Shown: positions 44,306 to 52,828 of the stretch, piece by piece
Numbering within the stretch: the first letter of the stretch is position 1
Layout of the letters: each line of letters begins with the position of its first letter
Assembly (NCBI GenBank): GCA_002448815.1
Contig: DKAJ01000003.1
Location: 84,910 to 148,909 of the forward strand
Direction of reading: 5' to 3'
DNA: 64,000 nucleotides
Source of the DNA: Micavibrio sp. UBA6929
GTDB lineage: Bacteria; Pseudomonadota; Alphaproteobacteria; Micavibrionales; Micavibrionaceae
Made by a program: the position numbers and the translations under genes
Notes under the pieces: model-generated
The model's database searches: none
What the model saw: the letters and a program-made list of their open reading frames with translations, nothing else
Told to the model about the DNA's origin: nothing

Positions 44306-46159
44306 ATGAGCGACGTTCTTAAATTTATCACGTGTGGATCGGTTGATGATGGTAAATCAACGCTGATTGGGCGGATGTTGCATGATAGTCATATGATCTT
44401 TGATGATCAGGTGAAAGAGCTTGAAGTCAGCAGTAAAAAATTTGGCACTACGGGCGAGGCGATTGACTTTGCCTTGTTGGTGGATGGCCTAGCGGCCGAG
44501 CGTGAGCAAGGCATTACGATTGATGTGGCCTACCGGTATTTTAAAACGGATAAGCGCCGCTTTATCGTGGCGGATACGCCTGGGCATATTCAATATACGC
44601 GTAATATGGCGACTGCGGCATCTACGGCCGAGCTTGCCGTGATATTGGTCGATGCGCGTCAAGGCATTTTACCGCAGACAAAACGCCACAGTTACGTTGT
44701 GTCGATGCTTGGCGTGCGTAATGTGATTGTTGCGATTAATAAAATGGATCTGGTTGATTACGATCAGGGCGTCTTTGATCAAATTAGCGCCGAATATAAA
44801 GCATTCGCCAAGGATTTGGGGTTTGCATCCATTGATTTGATCCCCGTGTCGGCCTTAAAGGGTGACAATATTTGTGATCAATCGCCAGACATGCCTTGGT
44901 ATACGGGGCACAGTTTGTTTGGCGCACTGGAAACAGCGGAAATTTCAAAAGCGGCGCTTGTTGATAAGGCGTTTCGTATGCCTGTTCAAATGGTAACGCG
45001 CCCGAATTTGGATTTTCGCGGGTTTGCGGGCACGATTGCGGCGGGCAGTGTGTCGGTTGGGCAAAAGCTTGTTGCGTTGCCATCTGGTAAAACGTCACAT
45101 GTTAAATCGATTGTGACGTATGAGGCCGAGCATGATGCGGCTGAAACCGGGCAAGCGGTTACGATTACATTGCAAGATGAAATTGATATCTCGCGCGGGG
45201 ATTTGCTATCTTGCGCCGAGGAGCCATGCGGCATTGCGGATGTTTTTCGCTGTAAGATTTTATGGATGGCCGATGATGCAATGGTGGCTGGTCGTCAGTA
45301 TATCTTTAAGTCTAGCGTGTCCGAGCAAGTGTGCACTATTGAAAAGCCAAAGCACCTGATTGATATCGAAACCTTGCAGCATGTTGCAGGGGAGCGCCTT
45401 GAGCTGAATGATATTGGCGTGTGCGAATTATATTTGAATAAGCGCTGCGCATACGAAGCGTATGGTGATAATCGCGCGCTTGGGTCGTTTATTCTGATCG
45501 ATCGCCATACTAATCAAACCGTTGGTATGGGCATGATTGAGCATGAAATGCGCCGTTCGACCAATGTGCATCACCAAGATTTAACAATTACGCGTGAAAA
45601 ACGTGCCGATATGAAGGGGCAAAAGCCAAGCGTTGTTTGGATGACGGGCTTGTCTGGCGCTGGTAAATCGACAATTGCCAATGCGCTGGAGAAAAAATTA
45701 TTTGCCGCCGATTATCATACGATTGTTTTGGATGGTGATAATATTCGCCGCGGGATTAATATTGATTTGGGCTTTACCGATCAAGATCGCGCCGAAAATA
45801 TTCGCCGCATTGCCGAGATCGCGAAATTGATGATGGATGCGGGTTTGATTGTTGTTGTGTCCTTTATTTCACCTTTCGAGGCAGAGCGTAATATGGCCAA
45901 AGAAATCATTGGCGCAGAAAACTTTGTCGAAGTGCATATTGATACGCCGTTAGAGCTTGCCGAAAAACGCGACGTGAAGGGGCTTTATAAAAAGGCGCGC
46001 GCCGGTAAAATTCCAAACTTTACTGGTATTGGCAGTCCTTATGAAATTCCTGAAAACCCAGATGTGCGCGTTAAAACGCAAGACCGCGCGCCAGAAGAAT
46101 GTGCGGATGATGTGCTATCTGTTCTGGCTGAGCGCCACATCTTGCCGCGAGGGATTTAG
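44306..46159 (+). CDS. cysNC: Bifunctional sulfate adenylyltransferase subunit 1 / APS kinase
   Basis: A fusion of the GTPase CysN (about residues 1-425) and the APS kinase CysC (about 440-617). It makes APS and then PAPS, the activated sulfate. GTPase motifs are GSVDDGKST, DTPGHIQYTRNM and NKMD. The kinase P-loop is GLSGAGKST, followed by LDGDNIRRGIN and the lid VKGLYKKARAG. The fused form is common in alphaproteobacteria. It ends in a bidirectional terminator shared with ftsZ. Confidence 0.97.
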   Translation: MSDVLKFITCGSVDDGKSTLIGRMLHDSHMIFDDQVKELEVSSKKFGTTGEAIDFALLVDGLAAEREQGITIDVAYRYFKTDKRRFIVADTPGHIQYTRNMATAASTAELAVILVDARQGILPQTKRHSYVVSMLGVRNVIVAINKMDLVDYDQGVFDQISAEYKAFAKDLGFASIDLIPVSALKGDNICDQSPDMPWYTGHSLFGALETAEISKAALVDKAFRMPVQMVTRPNLDFRGFAGTIAAGSVSVGQKLVALPSGKTSHVKSIVTYEAEHDAAETGQAVTITLQDEIDISRGDLLSCAEEPCGIADVFRCKILWMADDAMVAGRQYIFKSSVSEQVCTIEKPKHLIDIETLQHVAGERLELNDIGVCELYLNKRCAYEAYGDNRALGSFILIDRHTNQTVGMGMIEHEMRRSTNVHHQDLTITREKRADMKGQKPSVVWMTGLSGAGKSTIANALEKKLFAADYHTIVLDGDNIRRGINIDLGFTDQDRAENIRRIAEIAKLMMDAGLIVVVSFISPFEAERNMAKEIIGAENFVEVHIDTPLELAEKRDVKGLYKKARAGKIPNFTGIGSPYEIPENPDVRVKTQDRAPEECADDVLSVLAERHILPRGI

Positions 46160-46192
46160 GCGGCGCTCCGCTACTGTTTGCAGATAGAGCTT

Positions 46193-46227
46193 AAAAAAAG
46201 AGCCTCTCGATTGAGGGGCTCTTTTTC
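46193..46227. terminator. Bidirectional terminator between cysNC and ftsZ
   Basis: A 10-bp stem with one G-U pair (AGAGCCTCTC / GAGGGGCTCT) and a GATT loop is flanked by seven A on the left and five T on the right. It can end both converging transcripts. Confidence 0.85.
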
Positions 46228-46253
46228 TATTAAAGCGTTATTTTTATGAAGTC

Positions 46254-48092
46254 TTAGTTTGCTTGGCGGCGCAAGAATGCAGGGATGTCCAAGTCATCTT
46301 CGTTGCGCGGTGCTGGCGGGGCAGCAGGCGCGTCGATGTTCAGTTGACCTTGCGCGGGTGCGCCGACGGCTGTTTTTGTAGGCGCAGGGCTTGATGACCC
46401 TAGTGAAGGTGATGACATTGTTCTGCGCGGCATGTGTTGTTGTTCGTTGTGCGCTGCGTCTTCGTGGCTGGCGCCAGTGAGGCGTTCTTGCACAGAACCG
46501 GCCAAGCGTTCAAAGAATGATTGTGTTTTGCTCATCGCGCCTGCAGCGGCTTGACCAGCGGCACTTTTACGCGGCGGGTTGAGGACTAAACCAGGCGCTT
46601 TTTGCGGCGCTGCCATTGATGATGGTGTAGGGCTGCTTGGCGCTGCGGCTGCGGCAGGTGCTTCGGCCATATGTTTTTGCATTGGCGGTGCCATAGGCGT
46701 TTGTGCGTTTGGCATTGTCAGCGGTGCGTGCTCTTTGCCTTCAACCATGACAGGCTGCGGCGGGATGAACGCATCTTTATAACGTGTTCCGCGCACAGGT
46801 TTTGATGGTGCGGCGCTTGTTGCTGGCGCTGCTTCAGGTGCGGGCATTGATGCTTTTGTGCCTTCGAACAGGTCTGAAGAGGCTTCTTCAGGTGCGGCTG
46901 GCGCGGGCGTTTCGCTTGGCCGCGGCGCAGTTGTTGCGGCAGGCTTTACTGGGGCTGTGATGCCGCGCAGGTTATCAACGCCTGTTTTATATGTGCGTGC
47001 AGGTGCGCTTGATCCCATGTCTTCAGGGGCTTTGTCTTCGCTTGGCGCGTCGCCATCGTGCATTGGCGTTGCGCGTTCAAGCATTGTCTTGCCTGATCCA
47101 CCGCCCATGCGGCTGTCGGCTTCGCGTTCGATGCCTGTGGCAACGATAGATACGCGCATTGTGCCTTCCATCTTTTCATCGAATGTCGCACCAAAGATGA
47201 TGTTTGCGTTCGGGTCAACTTCATCACGGATACGGTTGCAGGCTTCGTCTGCTTCGAACAATGTCATGTCCATGCCGCCTGTCACGTTGATGATAACGCC
47301 GCGTGCGCCTTTCATTGTTACATCGTCAAGAAGTGGGTTGTTGATGGCGGCTTCGGCGGCTTCGATGGCGCGTTTTTCGCCAGTTGCTTCGCCTGTACCC
47401 ATCATCGCCTTGCCCATTTCAAGCATCGCAGTGCGAATGTCGGCAAAGTCCAAGTTTACAAGGCCAGGGCGAACCATGAGGTCCGTTACGCCGCGCACGC
47501 CTGATTGCAAGACGCTGTCCGCCATTTTAAAGCCATCAGCGAATGTTGTTTTTTCGTTGGCAACGCGGAAAAGATTTTGGTTAGGAATGACGATCAGTGT
47601 GTCGACATAGTTTTGCATTTCCTTCAGGCCGGCCTCGGCCATTTTCATGCGGTGAGAGCCTTCAAAATGGAAAGGTTTTGTGACAACGCCAACAGTCAGG
47701 ATGCCACGCTCGCGGCAGGCTTTGGCGATAACTGGCGCTGCGCCCGTGCCTGTACCGCCGCCCATACCTGCGGTAACGAAGGCCATATTTGCGCCGTCAA
47801 GATATTCTAAAACTTCTTCCAGTGACTCTTCTGCAGCGGCTTGACCAACCTCTGGTTTAGATCCTGCGCCTAGGCCGCCAGTGACGTTTGTGCCAAGTTG
47901 AATTTTGTTTTCGCAAAGTGAATGCTCAAGTGCTTGGGCGTCTGTGTTGCAGACAAGGAATTCGCACCCTTCAAGGTTTGAGGCGATCATATTGTTTACA
48001 GCGTTTCCACCTGCACCGCCAACACCGATAACAGTAATTTTGGGCGAGAGTGAGTTCACAGTTTCAGATTGCTGCATTTTGACATTGATCAT
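46254..48092 (-). CDS. ftsZ: Cell division protein FtsZ
   Basis: FtsZ is the tubulin-like GTPase that forms the division ring. KITVIGVGGAGGNAVNNMI and the signature GGGTGTGAAPVIA are in the globular domain (about residues 15-330). A long Pro/Ala-rich linker, as usual in alphaproteobacteria, fills about 335-595. The conserved C-terminal peptide DLDIPAFLRRQAN, which binds FtsA, ends the protein. The 612 residues are normal for the class. The 322 bases upstream carry DnaA boxes. Confidence 0.98.
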   Translation of the reverse strand: MINVKMQQSETVNSLSPKITVIGVGGAGGNAVNNMIASNLEGCEFLVCNTDAQALEHSLCENKIQLGTNVTGGLGAGSKPEVGQAAAEESLEEVLEYLDGANMAFVTAGMGGGTGTGAAPVIAKACRERGILTVGVVTKPFHFEGSHRMKMAEAGLKEMQNYVDTLIVIPNQNLFRVANEKTTFADGFKMADSVLQSGVRGVTDLMVRPGLVNLDFADIRTAMLEMGKAMMGTGEATGEKRAIEAAEAAINNPLLDDVTMKGARGVIINVTGGMDMTLFEADEACNRIRDEVDPNANIIFGATFDEKMEGTMRVSIVATGIEREADSRMGGGSGKTMLERATPMHDGDAPSEDKAPEDMGSSAPARTYKTGVDNLRGITAPVKPAATTAPRPSETPAPAAPEEASSDLFEGTKASMPAPEAAPATSAAPSKPVRGTRYKDAFIPPQPVMVEGKEHAPLTMPNAQTPMAPPMQKHMAEAPAAAAAPSSPTPSSMAAPQKAPGLVLNPPRKSAAGQAAAGAMSKTQSFFERLAGSVQERLTGASHEDAAHNEQQHMPRRTMSSPSLGSSSPAPTKTAVGAPAQGQLNIDAPAAPPAPRNEDDLDIPAFLRRQAN

Positions 48093-48256
48093 GCGATGGC
48101 CTCTTACGGTCTAAGATTTTAAAATTTGAATTTTCGGCGGTCAGAGCGCGACCCCCTTGGAATTAACTGAAAACAAGTCTAAGGGAATTCGGGGGGCTGT
48201 GAAAAGAGGAAAAAAGATAAAAAACTATAAACTCACAAGCTTTTGACATGTGTATA

Positions 48257-48411
48257 TGTGCATAAAATGCAGGGTGTTTGGCAGGGGTGTTTTTCCGAAA
48301 GCCGCGCTAAGCGATTCTTTTGACTCGGTTTTCGTTTTTGTCGTATGGGGCGTTGTTCACAGATTTAGGCACAGTTTTTCCCAAGATTTATGCACGAAAT
48401 CCTGTGGATAA
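48257..48411 (-). promoter_or_regulatory. DnaA-box cluster upstream of ftsZ
   Basis: The 322-base gap between ftsA and ftsZ holds no gene. It has two perfect matches to TTATNCACA on the minus strand (TTATGCACA at 48257-48265 and TTATCCACA at 48403-48411) and two imperfect ones on the plus strand (TTGTTCACA at 48353-48361, TTATGCACG at 48388-48396). Two GANTC sites, the CcrM target in this class, lie at 48313-48317 and 48322-48326. DnaA and CcrM are known to act on the Caulobacter ftsZ promoter, so this is likely the control region. Confidence 0.6.
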
Positions 48412-48414
48412 CTT

Positions 48415-49731
48415 TTACCAATTATCTTTGAGCCATAGTTTTATCGACTGGAAGATGTTCTCGGCAGACATTGATTTTGTCAGGTTGCCGGAAATTTCGT
48501 GTGTGTGCGCGGCCGCGTAGGTCAGCATCCCTGCGGTACAGGCGAAGGCAGGGTCGTCGACTGCATCAGGAAGACCGGGGCAGCGAATAGGGCGACCAAT
48601 GCGCACTTGTTTATCCAAAACATGGTTTGCAAGATCGCGAATGCCTGACATTTGGCTGGTTCCACCTGTGAGGACAACGCGGCGCCCTAAGGTTTGACCA
48701 AGGCCGCTATCGTTCAGGCGGGCGCGCACCAATTCGAAAACTTCTTCGAGGCGTGGTTGGATAATCCCGATGAGTAGTGATCTTGGCACGTGGTTGGGAT
48801 CTCGGCGATCTGTTTCGCCAAGGCGCGGCACGTCGATCAGTTCGGTTTCATCAAGGTCTGATGCAATCGCATTGCCGTAAAGGATCTTGAGGCGCTCGGC
48901 ATCGTGCAAAGATGTTGTCAGGCCAGTTGCGATGTCGTTTGTGACGTGCTGGCCACCGACGGGGATTGCGTCGCTGTAGATCATATGGCCAGAGTGGAAC
49001 ACTGCAAATGATGTGACGCCAGCGCCGATATCAATAATCGTGCAGCCTAAATCCATTTCATCTTCGACAAGGGAGGCAAGGCCAGCGGCGTATGGTGGGC
49101 TGCAAAAGGCAGAGATATCAAGATGTGACTGACCTGTGCAGTGGCTGAGATTTTTTAGGGTGCCTTGATCGGCGCTGATAACGTGGATGTCGGCGCTGAG
49201 GATCTCGCCGTTCATGCCTACGGGATCGGTAATGCCGCCGTGGCCGTCGATGCGGTATCCTACAGGAATGGTGTGGATCAGGTCTCGGCGCGCGCCAAGG
49301 ATTTGGTCGCCTTGTGCGCTGGGGGATGTGTTTTGCTCGAAATCGAGGATGTCATCTTGTGCGCGGGTCAGGGCAGAGTGCAAATCGCGGTCTGTGATGT
49401 CGTGGCCGTTGACCTGAATATCAATGGTGCGTCCGTAAGATCGTGTCTGCGTCGCGGGCATGTTGACGACAACTTCGCGCAGCGGATAGCCTTTTGTGTG
49501 TTCTTTGGCCATGTGTTCGGCGGCGTGGACGGCCTTGCGGATGACGGTTTCGGCGCTATCCATGTCGATGATCATGCCGTTTTTGACGCCTTCGGATTTT
49601 TGATGGCCTACGCCAAGGATTTCAAAGTTGCCTTCGTCATCGGTTGTGCGCGCCAGAAAGCAGGCCGTTTTAAACGAACCAATATCAAGGGCGGCGATAA
49701 GGCTGCCTTTTGGGGCGTATTGAGGCTTCAC
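48415..49731 (-). CDS. ftsA: Cell division protein FtsA
   Basis: FtsA is an actin-like protein that tethers FtsZ to the membrane. The phosphate loop ALDIGSFKTACFLA, the SHU/1C region (VVVNMPATQTRSYG) and the later IIDIGAGVTSFAVF and RVVLTGGTSQMSGI are in order. The final residues, FQSIKLWLKDNW, form the amphipathic membrane helix. The 438 residues are normal. It overlaps nothing but lies two bases from ftsQ. Confidence 0.97.
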   Translation of the reverse strand: MKPQYAPKGSLIAALDIGSFKTACFLARTTDDEGNFEILGVGHQKSEGVKNGMIIDMDSAETVIRKAVHAAEHMAKEHTKGYPLREVVVNMPATQTRSYGRTIDIQVNGHDITDRDLHSALTRAQDDILDFEQNTSPSAQGDQILGARRDLIHTIPVGYRIDGHGGITDPVGMNGEILSADIHVISADQGTLKNLSHCTGQSHLDISAFCSPPYAAGLASLVEDEMDLGCTIIDIGAGVTSFAVFHSGHMIYSDAIPVGGQHVTNDIATGLTTSLHDAERLKILYGNAIASDLDETELIDVPRLGETDRRDPNHVPRSLLIGIIQPRLEEVFELVRARLNDSGLGQTLGRRVVLTGGTSQMSGIRDLANHVLDKQVRIGRPIRCPGLPDAVDDPAFACTAGMLTYAAAHTHEISGNLTKSMSAENIFQSIKLWLKDNW

Positions 49732-49733
49732 GA

Positions 49734-50633
49734 TTAGGCGGCTCCTTCGGAATTGCGTGTCTGTTTCTTGTTATCACTGACTCCGTTCTTATAGTCAATA
49801 ACGCTTCCGGGTTTTGTGCGGATGATTATTTTGTCTTCAAAGCGCAGGTCGAGGCTTTCTATGTCGGCGTTGTCGAGGATTTTATCATTGGTTTGCGCAT
49901 CAATCACGCGGCGCAGTGCGTGTGGAACTTTGTCGTCTTCGGGCAATTTGATTGTGATGCCGTCTTTGGTTGTGATGTCCCATCTGCGCTGTCCTTGGCG
50001 GGTGGCGCTGGTGATGATGGGGGATAAATCAGGTTCGTTCAAAAGGGTTTGGATCAGGTCGGTGGCGACTTCGTTTGCGCCTTTGCCCTTTAGGGTGATG
50101 AGGGCGCTGAAAGCGGCGAGGTCATCAACGCGCAGCGGCTTGCCTGCGTCATCCAGTAATGTTGTTTCGCCGTTATAGTTCCATAAGGCAATGGGCGTGC
50201 GTTCGTATAATTTAATATAGAGCGTATCGGGCAAGCGGCGCTGGATATGTGCGGCGCGGATCCATTTTGTTTCTTCTAGTAATGTTTTGGCTTCTTGCGG
50301 GTTGATGCCAAATAAGGGGTCGCCGGTTTGGATGTTGAGTAACGCCATCATCAGTGCGGGGTCGGTGTTAACGCGTCCTTCAACGAGGAGGTTTTCGATT
50401 TTAAAGCCAGCATTTGCCGTTGCGGCGATGATTTGTGATTTGCTCCAGTTTGCGGTGCGCGCTGCGGTGCCGGTCAGGACAAACCATGCGCCAAGCCATG
50501 TGATCAGGATAAGACCGCCGATGACAAGGCCAAAACGTTTTAACCACGGCAGTGCAACAGCCAAAAAGCCTTTACGGCGTTTGGGCGCGACATAGCTGGG
50601 TGATTTGCGTTTGGCTTTGCGCTTTGGCGGCAT
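49734..50633 (-). CDS. ftsQ: Cell division protein FtsQ
   Basis: FtsQ is a bitopic divisome protein. A basic cytoplasmic start (KRKAKRKSPSYVAPKRRK) precedes one membrane segment (about residues 35-55). The POTRA domain follows (about 75-145: FKIENLLVEGRVNTD...), then a beta domain. The 299 residues are normal. It lies six bases after ddl in the conserved ddl-ftsQ-ftsA-ftsZ order. Confidence 0.95.
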   Translation of the reverse strand: MPPKRKAKRKSPSYVAPKRRKGFLAVALPWLKRFGLVIGGLILITWLGAWFVLTGTAARTANWSKSQIIAATANAGFKIENLLVEGRVNTDPALMMALLNIQTGDPLFGINPQEAKTLLEETKWIRAAHIQRRLPDTLYIKLYERTPIALWNYNGETTLLDDAGKPLRVDDLAAFSALITLKGKGANEVATDLIQTLLNEPDLSPIITSATRQGQRRWDITTKDGITIKLPEDDKVPHALRRVIDAQTNDKILDNADIESLDLRFEDKIIIRTKPGSVIDYKNGVSDNKKQTRNSEGAA

Positions 50634-50639
50634 GGGTGA

Positions 50640-51899
50640 TTATCCTTCGGATAGGGAGCGTTTCAAGAGGCGTGCATCTTTGGGCACGGGGTCTTTTGGC
50701 AGGCGCTTTTTCTTATGCTCGGCCATGGCTTCGTCAATCAGGGCGGAGAGAAGCTCGGTAAACAAGAGCGGGTTATCGGGCGCGGCTTCCCATAGGAAGT
50801 AACCAATTGACCCAGGGAACGGGTTGACCTCGTTCAGCCAGATATCACCAGTTTTACTATTGCCGATAAAGTCGATGCGCGGTGCGCCCGTGCAAGGGAG
50901 CTTTTCAAACAGTTCTGTTGCCCATTTTTTGATTTTTACTTCAACGTCTGCAGGCATGTCGGGGTTGAGGTCACGTGTTAGTGAAAGCATCCCTTGCGAG
51001 ATTTGCCCTGGATTTTTTTGTCCGCCCATTTTGTCGCCGCCTTTGCCCGCGCCGCCTGAGAGGTATTTTTGTTTGAAGTCTAAAAGTTCATCCGTGCTTT
51101 TGGGGCGTTCAATGGCTGATAGTTGGATGTCGCCGTTAAAGCGGCTGACTGCGACGTTGTATTCTACAAGGTTTTCAACAAACGGTTCTAGGATTGCAGA
51201 ATCGTCCATGGCAAAAATTGCGGGCAGGCATGCGCTGGCTTCGGCGGGTGTGTTGACTTTGGCAACGCCGATAGAGCTTCCAAGGTGGGTTGGTTTTAAA
51301 ATGCATGGGAATGAGATGCCTGCCTCTTTTGCGGCGGTCTCGATAATATCGGGCGCGACAATTGTGCCTTGGTTGGGGCGCTTGATCTCGGCGCAGGGCA
51401 AGGCGTCAATGTCTGTGCCTGCAAGGATGTATTTTGTGGCGGCTTTGTCCATCAGGGTTGCCGCCATCATGGTGCGCATACCGGCATAAGGGATGGATGC
51501 AAATTCAAAGAGGCCTTGAATGTTGCCATCTTCGCCGTAAAGGCCGTGAAAGGCGGGCAGGGCAACATCAAATGTGATTGTTTTTGGTTTTGCAAACAGG
51601 CCAGATGGCATCGTCAGAAGACGTCCAGCGCGCTGCATCCCGTCTGTGCGATTGGTGTCCAGTGTGACAGGGGTTAGCGCCTTGATCGCTTGCACATCGA
51701 AGAGATAGTTTTTGCGCTGGTTCAATGCATCGCCGATATACCAGCGCCCATTTGGGGCAATATAAACCAATAAGGTTTCAAAACGCGCCGAATCGATTGC
51801 ACTTGCGATTTGTAGGGCTGTAACAACGCTGACATCGTGTTCAGGGGATGGGCCGCCGTAGAAAATGGCAATGGTTTGTTTTGTTTGTGGTGCGGGCAT
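50640..51899 (-). CDS. ddl: D-alanine--D-alanine ligase
   Basis: Ddl makes the D-Ala-D-Ala dipeptide for peptidoglycan. The ATP-grasp start IAIFYGGPSPEHDVSVVTALQIA, the YGEDGNIQGLFE loop, KPTHLGSSIGVAKV and the metal-binding end DIWLNEVNPFPGSIGYFLWE are clear. At 419 residues it is longer than the usual 300-370. Part of the excess is a Gly/Lys-rich insertion around residues 280-305, at the place of the substrate-covering loop, and part is a basic C-terminal tail. The genes usually found before ddl (murC, murB) are absent here. Confidence 0.94.
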   Translation of the reverse strand: MPAPQTKQTIAIFYGGPSPEHDVSVVTALQIASAIDSARFETLLVYIAPNGRWYIGDALNQRKNYLFDVQAIKALTPVTLDTNRTDGMQRAGRLLTMPSGLFAKPKTITFDVALPAFHGLYGEDGNIQGLFEFASIPYAGMRTMMAATLMDKAATKYILAGTDIDALPCAEIKRPNQGTIVAPDIIETAAKEAGISFPCILKPTHLGSSIGVAKVNTPAEASACLPAIFAMDDSAILEPFVENLVEYNVAVSRFNGDIQLSAIERPKSTDELLDFKQKYLSGGAGKGGDKMGGQKNPGQISQGMLSLTRDLNPDMPADVEVKIKKWATELFEKLPCTGAPRIDFIGNSKTGDIWLNEVNPFPGSIGYFLWEAAPDNPLLFTELLSALIDEAMAEHKKKRLPKDPVPKDARLLKRSLSEG

Positions 51900-52014
51900 T
51901 GTTTTTCTCTTTTTACTCGTCGCGTGTTAATCGTCACTTGGCTTTGCCTGTATCTTTTTTTATAGTCACTTCACGATCTGATTTAAAGACATAGACTGAT
52001 AGAAAGCTTGATCC

Positions 52015-52824
52015 TTGCACAGTTTCAAAAGTGAGCGTTGTGAAATTTTTTATACGCAAAGTGGTAAGCCTTTAGGTGAAGCGCCCATTGTTGTGTGGGG
52101 GCACGGATGGGGGCAGGATCATCGTAGCTTTGATGGTTTGGTGGCTGCTTTATCAGGTGTGGCGACGCATATTGCAGTTGATTTTCCTGGTTTTGGCCGT
52201 TCGCCTGTGCCGTTTGATACGATTGAGCAAAGCTGGGGTAGTGGCGATTACGCGCATGCATTATCCGAATTGATCCGCAGCGTTGCGGGCGGCGCGCCTG
52301 TCATTTGGGTTGGTCATTCGTTTGGCGCGCGCGTTGGGACGCAGCTTGGTGCGCTGTATCCTGATATGATGGCAGGGATGGTTTTTGTGGCGGGCGCTGG
52401 GCTGAAGCGTAAGCGCAGTGCGTGGCAAAAAATGATTCTAAAAACAAAGATTTATACCTATAAACTTGGAAAGTGGCTTAAGCGCTGGCCGTTTTTGTCT
52501 GATTTAATTGAATCGATTCAGGGGGCTAGTAAAATAGGCAGTTCGGATTATCAAAATGCTGGCGCGATGCGCGGCGTGCTGGTAAGCGTTGTGAATGAGC
52601 ATCTTTCGGATGAGGCTGCGCGCATTCAATGCCCTGTTTTATTGATCTATGGCGAGAATGATGCAGAAACGCCGCCTGATGTGGGGCTGCAATTTAATCA
52701 GTTGATAAAAGACTCGGAACTGGTTTCCCTTTCAGGGCAAGACCATTATAGTGTTCTGAATGAAACTGGGCGCCATCAAGTGGCGCAGCGCATTAAATAT
52801 TTTGTGCAAAATCTGGATGGATAG
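52015..52824 (+). CDS. Alpha/beta hydrolase
   Basis: A soluble serine hydrolase. It has the oxyanion motif WGHGWGQDHRSF, the strand VDFPGFGRSP, the nucleophile elbow GHSFGAR (Ser at about residue 101), a probable acid in LLIYGENDAETPP and the final His in SGQDHYSVL. No ATG lies upstream in frame; TTG is the only start that keeps the first strand, so the start is less certain. Its stop is four bases before the membrane-anchored Mur ligase, which suggests joint function in envelope metabolism, but the substrate is unknown. Confidence 0.82.
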   Translation: MHSFKSERCEIFYTQSGKPLGEAPIVVWGHGWGQDHRSFDGLVAALSGVATHIAVDFPGFGRSPVPFDTIEQSWGSGDYAHALSELIRSVAGGAPVIWVGHSFGARVGTQLGALYPDMMAGMVFVAGAGLKRKRSAWQKMILKTKIYTYKLGKWLKRWPFLSDLIESIQGASKIGSSDYQNAGAMRGVLVSVVNEHLSDEAARIQCPVLLIYGENDAETPPDVGLQFNQLIKDSELVSLSGQDHYSVLNETGRHQVAQRIKYFVQNLDG

Positions 52825-52828
52825 ATAA

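Noticed and set aside
48320..48520. 66-residue plus-strand frame overlapping the end of ftsA
   Set aside because: It runs into ftsA antisense and covers the DnaA-box region; no ribosome site or homology.
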